Assembly: GCA_946480565.1 (NCBI GenBank)
Contig: CAMLKR010000058.1
Coordinates: 1 to 12,190 of the forward strand
From: an uncultured Arenimonas sp.
Lineage (GTDB): Bacteria > Pseudomonadota > Gammaproteobacteria > Xanthomonadales > Xanthomonadaceae
Length of the DNA stretch: 12,190 nt
Reading direction: 5' to 3'
The notes beneath the pieces were generated by a model. It did not search any database and was not told where the DNA came from. It was given only the letters and a program-made list of their open reading frames with translations. A program made the translations under genes and the position numbers. This document shows, piece after piece, positions 1 through 7,108 of this stretch (the stretch's first letter is position 1; every line of letters starts with the position of its first letter).

Positions 1-537
1 CAGCGGTTCGCGCAGGTCCGACTTCACCAGCCACAGGAAATGCAGCACCGCCAGCGCCGCGGCGACGTAGACCAGCCGGTGCAGCTGGCCCCAGCGCCGG
101 CCAAGGCGCCGGATCCAGCCGCGGGTCGAGGTCAGCGCCAGCGGCAGCAGCAACAGCCACGCGCTGAAACCGACGGTGATGTAGGGGCGCTTGGCGATGT
201 CCTCGAAGATCTGGGTCCAGAAGCCCTGCAGGTCCAGCACCAGGTACACCGACAGGTGCAGGCAGGCGTAGAAGAACGCGTACAGCCCGACCAGGCGCCG
301 GAAGCGGATCGGCCAGGGCTGGCCGGTCAGGCGCCGCAGCGGCGTCATCGCCAGGCTCAGCAGCAGCAGGCGCAGGGCCCAGTCGCCGGTCGCGTGGGTC
401 AATGCCGCGACCGGGTCGGCGCCGAGGCCGTCGTTCAGCGCGCCATGCACCATCGCCGCCAACGGCGACAGCGCCAGGGCATGCGCCGCGGCCTTCAGCC
501 CCACCCAGGTCCAGTCGACCCGCCCGCCTAGAACCAC
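1..537 (-). CDS. msrQ: MsrQ, haem-binding membrane subunit of the MsrPQ methionine sulfoxide reductase (partial, C-terminus off the window)
   Basis: MsrQ is the inner-membrane cytochrome b-type partner that passes electrons from the respiratory chain or flavin reductase to periplasmic MsrP. The reverse strand reads open for 179 codons to the window edge; E. coli MsrQ has 211 residues, so about 30 are missing. Visible features are LGADPV (residues 38-43), PLRRL (66-70), RPYITVG (117-123), ALTSTRGW (134-141) and [11 protein letters not shown] (147-157). His94, His153 and His166 match the three conserved haem histidines of E. coli (91, 151, 164). Several hydrophobic helices are evident (about 54-66, 83-103, 120-136, 155-171). 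The start is taken as GTG at 537-535: it overlaps the end of msrP by 10 bp and gives an N-terminus aligning with E. coli YedZ. No good Shine-Dalgarno precedes it, so translation is probably coupled to msrP. A GTG at residue 12 is a weaker alternative. Confidence 0.9.
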   Translation of the reverse strand, partial: MVLGGRVDWTWVGLKAAAHALALSPLAAMVHGALNDGLGADPVAALTHATGDWALRLLLLSLAMTPLRRLTGQPWPIRFRRLVGLYAFFYACLHLSVYLVLDLQGFWTQIFEDIAKRPYITVGFSAWLLLLPLALTSTRGWIRRLGRRWGQLHRLVYVAAALAVLHFLWLVKSDLREPL

Positions 538-1502
538 TTGCGCAGGTCCATGCCGTCGTACAGCGAGGCCACCTGGGCCGCGTAGCCGTTGAAGGGCAGG
601 GTGGCGATGCGCTCGGCGAAGAGCTTGCTCGCGGTGCCGGCGATGCGGCGTTCGCTGCGCTGGCTCCAGCGCGGGTGGTCGACGTCCGGGTTCACGTTGG
701 AATAGAAGCCGTATTCCGAGGGCTGGGCCTGGTTCCAGCTGGTCACCGGCATGCGTTCGGTGAAGTGGATGCCCACGATCGACTTGATGGACTTGAAGCC
801 GTATTTCCAGGGTACGACCAGGCGCAGCGGGGCGCCGTTCTGGTTCGGCAGCGGCTTGCCGTACAGGCCGGTGGCCAGCAGGGTCAGCGGGTGCATGGCC
901 TCGTCCAGGCGCAGGCCCTCGCGGTAGGGCCATTCCAGCGCCGGGTAGCGCAGGCCGGGCATCTGCTCCGGGTCGGCCAGGGTGGTGAAGGCGACATACT
1001 TGGCGCGGGAAGTCGGCTTGAAGCGCTTCAGCACCTCACCCAGGGGCACGCCCTGCCAGGGGATCACCATGGACCAGCCCTCGACGCAGCGCAGCCGGTA
1101 GATGCGGTCCTGGACGGCATGCGGTTTCAGCACGTCCCCGAGCGTGAAGGTGCCGGTGACCTCGGCTTCGCCTCCCACCACCACCGACCACGGCGAGGGC
1201 CGCAGGGTGTGCGCGTATTTCGCCGGGTCGGCCTTGCCGGTGCCGAATTCGTAGAAGTTGTTGTAGCTGGTGACGTCCTGTTCGCGGGTCAGCTCGTCGC
1301 CGGCGCGGAAGCCGTCCCGGCTGTCGGTGGCCGCCGGCGTGGAGGCGGCCGTCTCGGCGGCGCCGTCGTCGGCGTCGGCGCAGCCGGTGAGGGCCAGCAA
1401 CGGGCTGGCCAGGCCCAGGCCCATCAGCCGGCGGCGGGCGCGGTAGACGGATTCGGGGGTGATTTCGGAGGGCAGGATGGCGGGATCGGTGCGGTCGGTC
1501 AC
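528..1502 (-). CDS. msrP: MsrP, periplasmic molybdopterin-dependent protein-methionine-sulfoxide reductase catalytic subunit
   Basis: MsrP (YedY family, sulfite-oxidase fold) reduces methionine sulfoxide in periplasmic proteins, using Mo-molybdopterin and electrons from MsrQ. The 324-residue product carries a twin-arginine signal ([11 protein letters not shown], from residue 21) followed by LTGC at 38-41, which looks like a lipobox. A linker rich in Ala, Thr and Asp follows (about 42-62). The mature domain has [10 protein letters not shown] (81-90), the cysteine expected to ligate molybdenum in LRCVEGWSM (Cys139), [17 protein letters not shown] (191-207) and [18 protein letters not shown] (223-240), all MsrP hallmarks. 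Start: GTG at 1502-1500, with GGAG seven bases upstream (1510-1513). It is read together with msrQ. Export through Tat is consistent with cofactor insertion in the cytoplasm. Whether it is a soluble or lipid-anchored protein is open. Confidence 0.94.
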   Translation of the reverse strand: MTDRTDPAILPSEITPESVYRARRRLMGLGLASPLLALTGCADADDGAAETAASTPAATDSRDGFRAGDELTREQDVTSYNNFYEFGTGKADPAKYAHTLRPSPWSVVVGGEAEVTGTFTLGDVLKPHAVQDRIYRLRCVEGWSMVIPWQGVPLGEVLKRFKPTSRAKYVAFTTLADPEQMPGLRYPALEWPYREGLRLDEAMHPLTLLATGLYGKPLPNQNGAPLRLVVPWKYGFKSIKSIVGIHFTERMPVTSWNQAQPSEYGFYSNVNPDVDHPRWSQRSERRIAGTASKLFAERIATLPFNGYAAQVASLYDGMDLRKWF

Positions 1503-1509
1503 GGGCGGG

Positions 1510-1513
1510 CTCC
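1510..1513 (-). promoter_or_regulatory. Ribosome binding site of msrP
   Basis: On the minus strand this reads GGAG, seven bases before the GTG at 1502. It supports that GTG as the start, although no ATG is nearby. Confidence 0.55.
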
Positions 1514-1542
1514 GGGGCCCCGTGCGGGGCGGATTCGATGGC

Positions 1543-1548
1543 TATACT
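1543..1548 (+). promoter_or_regulatory. Putative -10 element for the PAS-GGDEF-EAL gene
   Basis: TATACT matches the sigma-70 -10 consensus at five of six positions. Transcription would begin near 1555, giving a leader of about 22 bases that contains the ribosome binding site and the ATG at 1577. This argues against the upstream in-frame ATG at 1538, which would lie before the transcript. No convincing -35 hexamer is present 16-18 bp upstream. Confidence 0.4.
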
Positions 1549-1563
1549 CGGGCAGAGGGAGCC

Positions 1564-1570
1564 AGGGGGA
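1564..1570 (+). promoter_or_regulatory. Ribosome binding site of the PAS-GGDEF-EAL gene
   Basis: AGGGGGA lies six bases before ATG 1577. It is the only purine-rich Shine-Dalgarno-like run near the two possible starts, and it decides for 1577 over 1538. Confidence 0.6.
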
Positions 1571-1576
1571 AAAAGG

Positions 1577-4500
1577 ATGCGCCTGGTCGAGGCGTTCGAA
1601 GCTTCGGAAAGCGTCGTGGCCGTGCTGCGGGTCGGCGATGGCGTGTTCCTGGGCGTGAACGCCGCGTTCGAGCGTAGCACCGGCTACCGTCGCGACCAGG
1701 TGATCGGTCGAATCCCGGTGGAGATCGGCCTGTGGCCCGATCCCGCTTTCCGCGCCCGCATCTGGAGCGTGCTGCGCGCCGAGCGGCGCGTGACCGGGAT
1801 GCCGATGCGCCTGGCCTGCGCCGATGGCCAGGTGCGGCCCGGCCAGCTGAGCGTGGAGTTCGCCCAGGACCAGGGCGAGACGGTGGTGTTCTGCCTGCTG
1901 CACTTCCTGCCCGAGGACAGCCCGGTGCCGGACCCCGGGCCGGACCATGCCCTGTACCGCTCGCTCTACCTGGCGGCGTCGGAGGGCATCTACCGCAGCC
2001 TGCCCGGCGGCGGTTTCCTTGACGTCAACCCGGCCCTTGCCCGGATCTTCGGCTACGACTCGCCCCAGCAGCTGCTGCTGGAGCTCTCGCGCGACGCCAG
2101 CAGCGCCTACGTCGATCCCGGGCATTCCGCCCGGATGCATGCCCGGCTGCGCGAGGGCGGGCGGCTGGAGCGCGTGCGCTCGCAGGTGCGGCGCCGCGAC
2201 GGCAGCATCATCTGGATCAGCGAGAACGCCCGCGCCATCCGCGACGAACGTGGCGAAACCCTGTTCTTCGAGGGATCCCTGGTCGACATCACCGCCCAGG
2301 TCGAGGCCGAGCAGGCGCTGCGGCAGTCGCAGGCGCTGTACCAGGTGCTGGTCGAGAACAGCCGGGACGGCGTGTTCCTGATCCAGCACGGCCGGGTGCT
2401 GTTCGCCAACGAGGCGATGGCGCGGATCCTGGGCTACGCGCCGGGCGAGGTCACCGGGATGGAGTACATGCGCCTGGTGGACGAGGAGGACCGCGCCGCC
2501 CAGTCGGCGCGCCGCGCCGAGCGCGAGGCGGGTTCGCGCGAGCCGCAGGTCTACGAGATCCACCTGCGGCGCAAGGACGGCCGCCGGATCCTTTGCGAGG
2601 TGCGCGCCGACGCGGTCGAATACCAGGGCGACGTCGCGTCCACCGGCACCCTGCGCGACGTCACCGAGGAGCGCCAGCGCCAGCGCGCGATCGCCGAGGC
2701 CGAGCAGCGCTACCGCGAGCTGTTCGAACATTCCCCGGCGGGACTGTTCCGGACCGGCCTGGACGGCCGGATCATGGAGGTGAACCGGGTGCTGGCCGGC
2801 ATCCTCGGCTACGACAGCGTAGACCAGCTCAAGGCCAGCGTCGGCGACATGATGGACGTCTATGCCGACCCGGACGAACGCCGGATCCTGGTCGAGAGGG
2901 CTCTCAGCGAGGGCTCCTTCAGCCACTACGAAACCCGTGTGCGGACGCGCGGCGGCCGCCTCAAGTGGGTCAGCGCCAGCGTGCTGCTGATCCGCGACGA
3001 GCACGGCCAGCCGGCGCATTTCACCGGCTCCGTGCTCGACATCGACGAGCGCCACGAGATGCAGCTGGCGCTTCAGCATTCCGAAAGCAAGTACCGGGCC
3101 CTGGTCGAACACAGCCAGGTCGGCGTGTTCGTGATGCGCGGCGATCGCTATACCTACGCAAACCAGGCCTTCGCGCGCCTGCTGGGCTACGACGAGGCCG
3201 GGCTGGTGGGACGCGACTACCGCGAGATCATGGCGCCCGAGGCGATCGCCCAGTCGGAACAGCGTGACCGCCAGCGCCTGGCCGGCGAGCCGGTGTCGCC
3301 CGACTTCGGCACCTGCCTGCTGCACCGGGATGGCCGCCGGATCTACGTCCGCGTGAGCATCGGACCGATGCTGCTGGACGGCGTGCAGCACCTGACCGGC
3401 ACGGTGCTGGACATCACCCGCCAGCGCGAGGCCGAGGAACGCCTGCGTTTCCACGCGACCCACGACCCGCTGACCGGCCTGCCCAACCGGATGCTGTTCA
3501 ACCAGCGGCTCGCCGAGGCCATGCTGCAGTCGGCCCAGGCGGCCGACCGGCGCCGGCGACATTACGCCGTGCTGTTCCTGGACCTGGACGGCTTCAAGTG
3601 GGTCAACGACAGCCTGGGCCATGGCGCCGGCGATCGCCTGCTGGTGGAGATCGCCCGGCGGCTGGAGGACAACCTGCTCAGCGACGTGCTGATCGCCCGC
3701 TACGGCGGCGACGAGTTCACCCTGCTGCCCGACGGCGACTGCGGCCACGACCGCGCGGTCGAGATCGCCCGCCGGGTGCTGAAGCTGTTCGAACAGCCCT
3801 TCGAGCTGGCCGGCCAGCAGGTGTTCTCGTCGGCCAGCCTGGGTATCGTGATCGGCCAGCGCGACTACGAATCGCCCGACCAGGTGCTGCGCGACGCCGA
3901 CACGGCGATGTACCGGGCCAAGGCCGCCGGCAAGTCCGGCTACGTGATCTTCGACGAGGGCATGCACCAGGAGGCGCTGAGCCGCCTGCAGCTGGAGACG
4001 GATTTCCGCCTGGCCTTCGAGCGGGCGGAGTTCCGGCTGCACTACCAGCCGATCATGGAGCTGGCCACCGGCCGCCTGGTGGGCGCCGAAGCCCTGGTGC
4101 GCTGGCGCCACCCGCTGCGCGGGCTGCTGCCGCCGGCCGATTTCCTGGCCGTGGCGGAGGAGACCGGCCTGATCGTCGACATGGATGCGTGGGCGCTGCG
4201 CGAGGCCTGCCGCCAGCTGGCCGCCTGGCGCGAGGCGTATCCGGAGTTCGCCGGCCTGAGCATGAACGTCAACGTGGACGAACGGCAGATGGTCTCGGCC
4301 GAGATCGTCGAGGAAGTGTTCTCGCTGCTGCAGAAGCACGGCCTGCCGCCGGCCAGCCTGCGCCTGGAGGTGACCGAGACCGCGTTCCGGTCCGGCAGGG
4401 CGCAGGCGGAGCAGCGGCTGCTGTCGCTCAAGGCCCTGGGCGTGGGGCTGGTGGTGGACGACTTCGGCACCGGCTATTCGTCGCTTGAATCCTTCGCGGC

Positions 4501-4768
4501 CTCGCCCTTCGACGCCCTGAAGATGGACCAGTTGTTCATCCGCGATATCGAGACCAACCCGCGACACCGCGCCATCGTCCGCACCATCAACGGTTTCGCC
4601 GAGGACCTGGGCCTGGCGCTCACCGCCGAAGGAATCGAGACCGAGGGCCAGCTCGCCCTGCTCAAGGCGGTCGGCTGCCAGTACGGGCAGGGTTACCTGT
4701 TCGCCCGGGCGCTGCCGCCGGACGAGTTCGAGCAAATGCTCTTGGCAGGTTCGCGCATCGTCGGCTGA
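1577..4768 (+). CDS. Cytosolic c-di-GMP signalling protein: five PAS domains, GGDEF (diguanylate cyclase) and EAL (phosphodiesterase)
   Basis: The 1063-residue protein should make and/or hydrolyse cyclic di-GMP in response to signals sensed by its PAS domains. Order: a divergent PAS1 (about 5-110), PAS2 (124-245), PAS3 (255-375), PAS4 (378-500), PAS5 (505-625), GGDEF (about 627-795), EAL (about 805-1060). No signal peptide or membrane segment is seen. The GGDEF domain has HDPLTGLPNR (629-638), FLDLDGFKWVND and an intact YGGDEF (709-714). The usual RxxD inhibitory site just before it is absent (LLSD there). The EAL domain has GAEALVRW (Glu838), NVN, LEVTET, DDFGTGYSS (Asp961-Asp962), LKMD, AEGIE and GQGYLF, so every catalytic residue I can place is present. 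Start 1577 is supported by AGGGGGA and a -10 upstream; 1538 would add 13 residues. It is divergent from msrP and ends 65 bp before serC. The ligand of each PAS and the net activity cannot be read from sequence. Confidence 0.93.
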   Translation: MRLVEAFEASESVVAVLRVGDGVFLGVNAAFERSTGYRRDQVIGRIPVEIGLWPDPAFRARIWSVLRAERRVTGMPMRLACADGQVRPGQLSVEFAQDQGETVVFCLLHFLPEDSPVPDPGPDHALYRSLYLAASEGIYRSLPGGGFLDVNPALARIFGYDSPQQLLLELSRDASSAYVDPGHSARMHARLREGGRLERVRSQVRRRDGSIIWISENARAIRDERGETLFFEGSLVDITAQVEAEQALRQSQALYQVLVENSRDGVFLIQHGRVLFANEAMARILGYAPGEVTGMEYMRLVDEEDRAAQSARRAEREAGSREPQVYEIHLRRKDGRRILCEVRADAVEYQGDVASTGTLRDVTEERQRQRAIAEAEQRYRELFEHSPAGLFRTGLDGRIMEVNRVLAGILGYDSVDQLKASVGDMMDVYADPDERRILVERALSEGSFSHYETRVRTRGGRLKWVSASVLLIRDEHGQPAHFTGSVLDIDERHEMQLALQHSESKYRALVEHSQVGVFVMRGDRYTYANQAFARLLGYDEAGLVGRDYREIMAPEAIAQSEQRDRQRLAGEPVSPDFGTCLLHRDGRRIYVRVSIGPMLLDGVQHLTGTVLDITRQREAEERLRFHATHDPLTGLPNRMLFNQRLAEAMLQSAQAADRRRRHYAVLFLDLDGFKWVNDSLGHGAGDRLLVEIARRLEDNLLSDVLIARYGGDEFTLLPDGDCGHDRAVEIARRVLKLFEQPFELAGQQVFSSASLGIVIGQRDYESPDQVLRDADTAMYRAKAAGKSGYVIFDEGMHQEALSRLQLETDFRLAFERAEFRLHYQPIMELATGRLVGAEALVRWRHPLRGLLPPADFLAVAEETGLIVDMDAWALREACRQLAAWREAYPEFAGLSMNVNVDERQMVSAEIVEEVFSLLQKHGLPPASLRLEVTETAFRSGRAQAEQRLLSLKALGVGLVVDDFGTGYSSLESFAASPFDALKMDQLFIRDIETNPRHRAIVRTINGFAEDLGLALTAEGIETEGQLALLKAVGCQYGQGYLFARALPPDEFEQMLLAGSRIVG

Positions 4769-4794
4769 GCAACTTCCGAGGCGCGGTTCCGCCG

Positions 4795-4803
4795 TGCTAG
4801 CCT
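4795..4803 (+). promoter_or_regulatory. Putative extended -10 promoter for serC and the aromatic gene block
   Basis: TGCTAGCCT fits an extended -10 (TG, one base, then TAGCCT). Transcription would begin near 4810, leaving a 24-base leader with GAGG at 4823-4826. A weak -35-like TTCCGA lies at 4774-4779 (18 bp spacer). This is the only promoter-like signal in the 65 bp between the PAS-GGDEF-EAL stop and serC, and no hairpin terminator was seen there, so read-through from the upstream gene is also possible. Confidence 0.35.
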
Positions 4804-4822
4804 GCCAACGCGCACTTCCCCC

Positions 4823-4826
4823 GAGG
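4823..4826 (+). promoter_or_regulatory. Ribosome binding site of serC
   Basis: GAGG, seven bases before the ATG at 4834; supports that start. Confidence 0.55.
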
Positions 4827-4833
4827 TTTCCCG

Positions 4834-5919
4834 ATGTCGCGAGCCTTCAATTTCAGCGCCGGCCCGGCCGCGCTGCCCGAGCCCGTTTTGCGCCAGGTCC
4901 AGGCCGAACTGCTGGAATGGCAGGGTGAACGCGCCTCGGTGATGGAGGTCAGCCACCGCGGCCAGGCTTTCATCGACTGCGCCGCCGCCGCCGAGCGCGA
5001 CCTGCGCGAGCTGATGGCGATTCCCGACGACTACCACGTGCTGTTCCTGCAGGGCGGCGCCACCACGCTGTCGGCCCTGCTGGCGCTGAATCTCGCCGGT
5101 CCGGAGCAGACCGCCGACTTCGTGCTGACCGGCCACTGGGGCGAGAAGGCCCTGGACAACACCCGGCCGTCGATGAAGGTCAACGTCGCGGCCAGCGGCA
5201 AGGACGGCAACTACACGTCGATCCCCGAGCGCGCGGGCTGGAAGCTCACCCCGGGCGCTGCCTTCGTGCACTACACCCCGAACGAGACCATCCACGGCGT
5301 CGAATTCCACGACATTCCCGAGGTCGGCGACGTGCCCCTGGTGGCCGACATCTCCTCCAACTTCCTGTCGCGGCCGATCGACGTGGGCCGCTTCGGCGTG
5401 CTCTACGGCGGCGCCCAGAAGAACCTGGGGCCGTCCGGCCTGGCCATCGCCATCGTGCGCAAGGACCTGCTGGGCAAACACGGCCGCGACCTGCCGCCGA
5501 TCTTCGAGCTGCAGAATCAGGCCAAGAACGATTCGATGTTCAACACGCCGCCGACCTTCGCCTGGTATGTGCTGGGCCTGGTGCTGCAGTGGCTGAAGGC
5601 CGAGGGCGGCGCCGCGGCGATCGGCGAGCGCAACGCACGCAAGGCGGCCCTCCTGTATTCGGCGATCGATGGGTCCGGCGGTTATTACCGCAACGCCGTG
5701 GCGCCCGCCGCGCGCTCGCAGATGAACGTGCCGTTCTTCCTGCCCGACGCCGCGCTCGACAAGCCGTTCCTGAAGGAAGCCGAGGCCGCGGGCCTGCTGG
5801 GCCTCAAGGGCCATCGCGCCGTCGGCGGCATGCGCGCGTCCCTCTACAACGCCATGCCGGAGGCGGGCGTGCAGGCCCTGGTCGATTTCATGGCGGATTT
5901 CGCCCGGCGGAACGGCTGA
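4834..5919 (+). CDS. serC: Phosphoserine aminotransferase
   Basis: SerC is a cytosolic PLP enzyme. It converts 3-phosphohydroxypyruvate plus glutamate to phosphoserine, and also the matching step in pyridoxal phosphate synthesis (3-hydroxy-2-oxo-4-phosphonooxybutanoate to phosphohydroxythreonine). The 361-residue length is typical. Family motifs are at the expected places: FNFSAGPAALP (5-15), SHRGQAF (40-46, with the substrate arginine Arg42), GGATT (74-78), GHWGEKA (100-106), YTPNETIHG (147-155), ADISSNFLSRP (171-181) with Asp172 facing the pyridine nitrogen, and YGGAQKNLGPSG (191-202) with the PLP lysine Lys196. The ATG has GAGG seven bases upstream. pheA starts 3 bp after the stop, so this is the first gene of the serC-pheA-hisC-aroA transcription unit. 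Confidence 0.97.
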   Translation: MSRAFNFSAGPAALPEPVLRQVQAELLEWQGERASVMEVSHRGQAFIDCAAAAERDLRELMAIPDDYHVLFLQGGATTLSALLALNLAGPEQTADFVLTGHWGEKALDNTRPSMKVNVAASGKDGNYTSIPERAGWKLTPGAAFVHYTPNETIHGVEFHDIPEVGDVPLVADISSNFLSRPIDVGRFGVLYGGAQKNLGPSGLAIAIVRKDLLGKHGRDLPPIFELQNQAKNDSMFNTPPTFAWYVLGLVLQWLKAEGGAAAIGERNARKAALLYSAIDGSGGYYRNAVAPAARSQMNVPFFLPDAALDKPFLKEAEAAGLLGLKGHRAVGGMRASLYNAMPEAGVQALVDFMADFARRNG

Positions 5920-5922
5920 GCC

Positions 5923-7107
5923 ATGGCCAGCCGCAAGTCCACCGGCAAACCCCCGCCGAAGAAGTCCGCTCCGCCGCGGCCGGCCGCGTCCACGCCGCGC
6001 CGCGCTGCGGCGGCGGCCAGGGAAGCTCCGCCCCTGGTGCTGTCGGAGGTGCGCGAGCGCATCGACGGCATCGACCGCCAGATCCAGGGCCTGATCGCCG
6101 AGCGGGCCCGCTGGGCCCAGCAGGTCGGACGCGCCAAGGGTCCGCTGAAGGCGGCCGTGGACTATTACCGGCCCGAGCGCGAGTCGCAGGTGCTGCGCCA
6201 GGTGCTGGACCGCAACGACGGCCCGCTCAGCGACGAAGTGCTGCTGCGCCTGTTCCGGGAAATCATGTCGGCCTGCCTGGCCCAGCAGGAGCCGCTCAAG
6301 GTCGGCTTCCTCGGGCCGGAGGGCACGTTCTCGCAGCAGGCCCTGCACAAGCACTTCGGCCACTCGGCCAAGGGCCTGCCGCTGGCCAGCATCGAGGAGG
6401 TGTTCCAGGAGGTCGAGGCCGGGCATGCCGATTTCGGCGTGGTACCGGTCGAGAACTCGGGGCAGGGCACCATCCAGTCCACGCTGGACATGTTCCTGAC
6501 CTCGCCGCTGAAGATCTGCGGTGAAGTCGAGCTGGCCGTGCACCAGCACCTGATGTCGCGCACGGGCCGGCTGGACGACATCGAACGGGTCTATTCGCAT
6601 CCGATGTCCCTGGCCCAGTGCAAGGCCTGGTTGCGCCAGCACCTGCCCAAGGCCGAGAAGATCCCGGTCGCCAGCAATGCCGAAGCCGCGCGCCGCGCCC
6701 GTACCGCGGATGACGCCGCGGCGATCGCCGGCGAGAACGCCGGCCACGTCTACGGGCTGAAGGTGGTCGCCGGCCCGATCGAGGACCGCCCCGACAACAC
6801 CACGCGCTTCCTCGTGCTGGGCCGCGAACTGTTCTCGCCCAGCGGCCACGACCGGACCTCGCTGCTGGTCTACGTGCGCGACCAGCCGGGCGCGCTCTAC
6901 AGCGTGCTCAGCCCGTTCGCCAGACACGGCGTCAGCATGAACCGCATCGAATCGCGGCCCTCGCACACCGGCCGCTGGCAGTACGCCTTCTTCATCGACG
7001 TCAGCGGCCACGTGCAGGACGAAACGGTGGGCCGGGCCCTGTCCGAACTGGGCGACTACGCCGCCGACGTGAAGGTGCTGGGTTCCTACCCGGTCGCCCT
7101 GCTCTGA
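5923..7107 (+). CDS. pheA: Bifunctional chorismate mutase / prephenate dehydratase (P-protein) with ACT domain
   Basis: This enzyme turns chorismate into prephenate and then phenylpyruvate, the committed route to phenylalanine. The 394 residues comprise an N-terminal tail of about 38 residues rich in Lys, Arg, Pro and Ala; an AroQ-type chorismate mutase domain (about 41-120: VRERIDGID, ERARWAQQVGRAKG, YYRPERESQVL, FREIMSACLAQQ); a prephenate dehydratase domain (about 126-300: KVGFLGPEGTFSQQA, GVVPVENSGQGT, the catalytic DNTTRF at 291-296); and an ACT domain (about 311-390: GALYSVL at 323-329, NRIESRPS at 340-347). The ACT motifs argue for feedback inhibition by phenylalanine. The gene starts 3 bp after serC without a strong ribosome binding site, and hisC follows after 1 bp, so coupled translation is likely. 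No leader-peptide attenuator fits in the 3 bp gap. Confidence 0.96.
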   Translation: MASRKSTGKPPPKKSAPPRPAASTPRRAAAAAREAPPLVLSEVRERIDGIDRQIQGLIAERARWAQQVGRAKGPLKAAVDYYRPERESQVLRQVLDRNDGPLSDEVLLRLFREIMSACLAQQEPLKVGFLGPEGTFSQQALHKHFGHSAKGLPLASIEEVFQEVEAGHADFGVVPVENSGQGTIQSTLDMFLTSPLKICGEVELAVHQHLMSRTGRLDDIERVYSHPMSLAQCKAWLRQHLPKAEKIPVASNAEAARRARTADDAAAIAGENAGHVYGLKVVAGPIEDRPDNTTRFLVLGRELFSPSGHDRTSLLVYVRDQPGALYSVLSPFARHGVSMNRIESRPSHTGRWQYAFFIDVSGHVQDETVGRALSELGDYAADVKVLGSYPVALL

Positions 7108-7108
7108 G

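Noticed and set aside
1538..1576. Upstream ATG of the PAS-GGDEF-EAL frame, adding 13 residues
   Set aside because: The likely -10 (1543-1548) would lie inside this extension and no ribosome binding site precedes 1538, whereas 1577 has AGGGGGA at good spacing.
402..1658. 418-codon plus-strand open frame opposite msrP and msrQ
   Set aside because: MsrP with Tat signal and molybdenum cysteine is unmistakable on the minus strand; this frame has Gly/Ala/Arg/Gln-rich content and crosses the divergent promoter region and the start of the next gene.
1499..4735. Open frame of 1078 codons on the minus strand opposite the PAS-GGDEF-EAL gene
   Set aside because: The plus strand encodes clear PAS, GGDEF and EAL motifs. 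The antisense product is a Gln/Ala/His/Arg-rich string with no recognisable domain, as arises when third codon positions are G or C. No ribosome binding site supports it.
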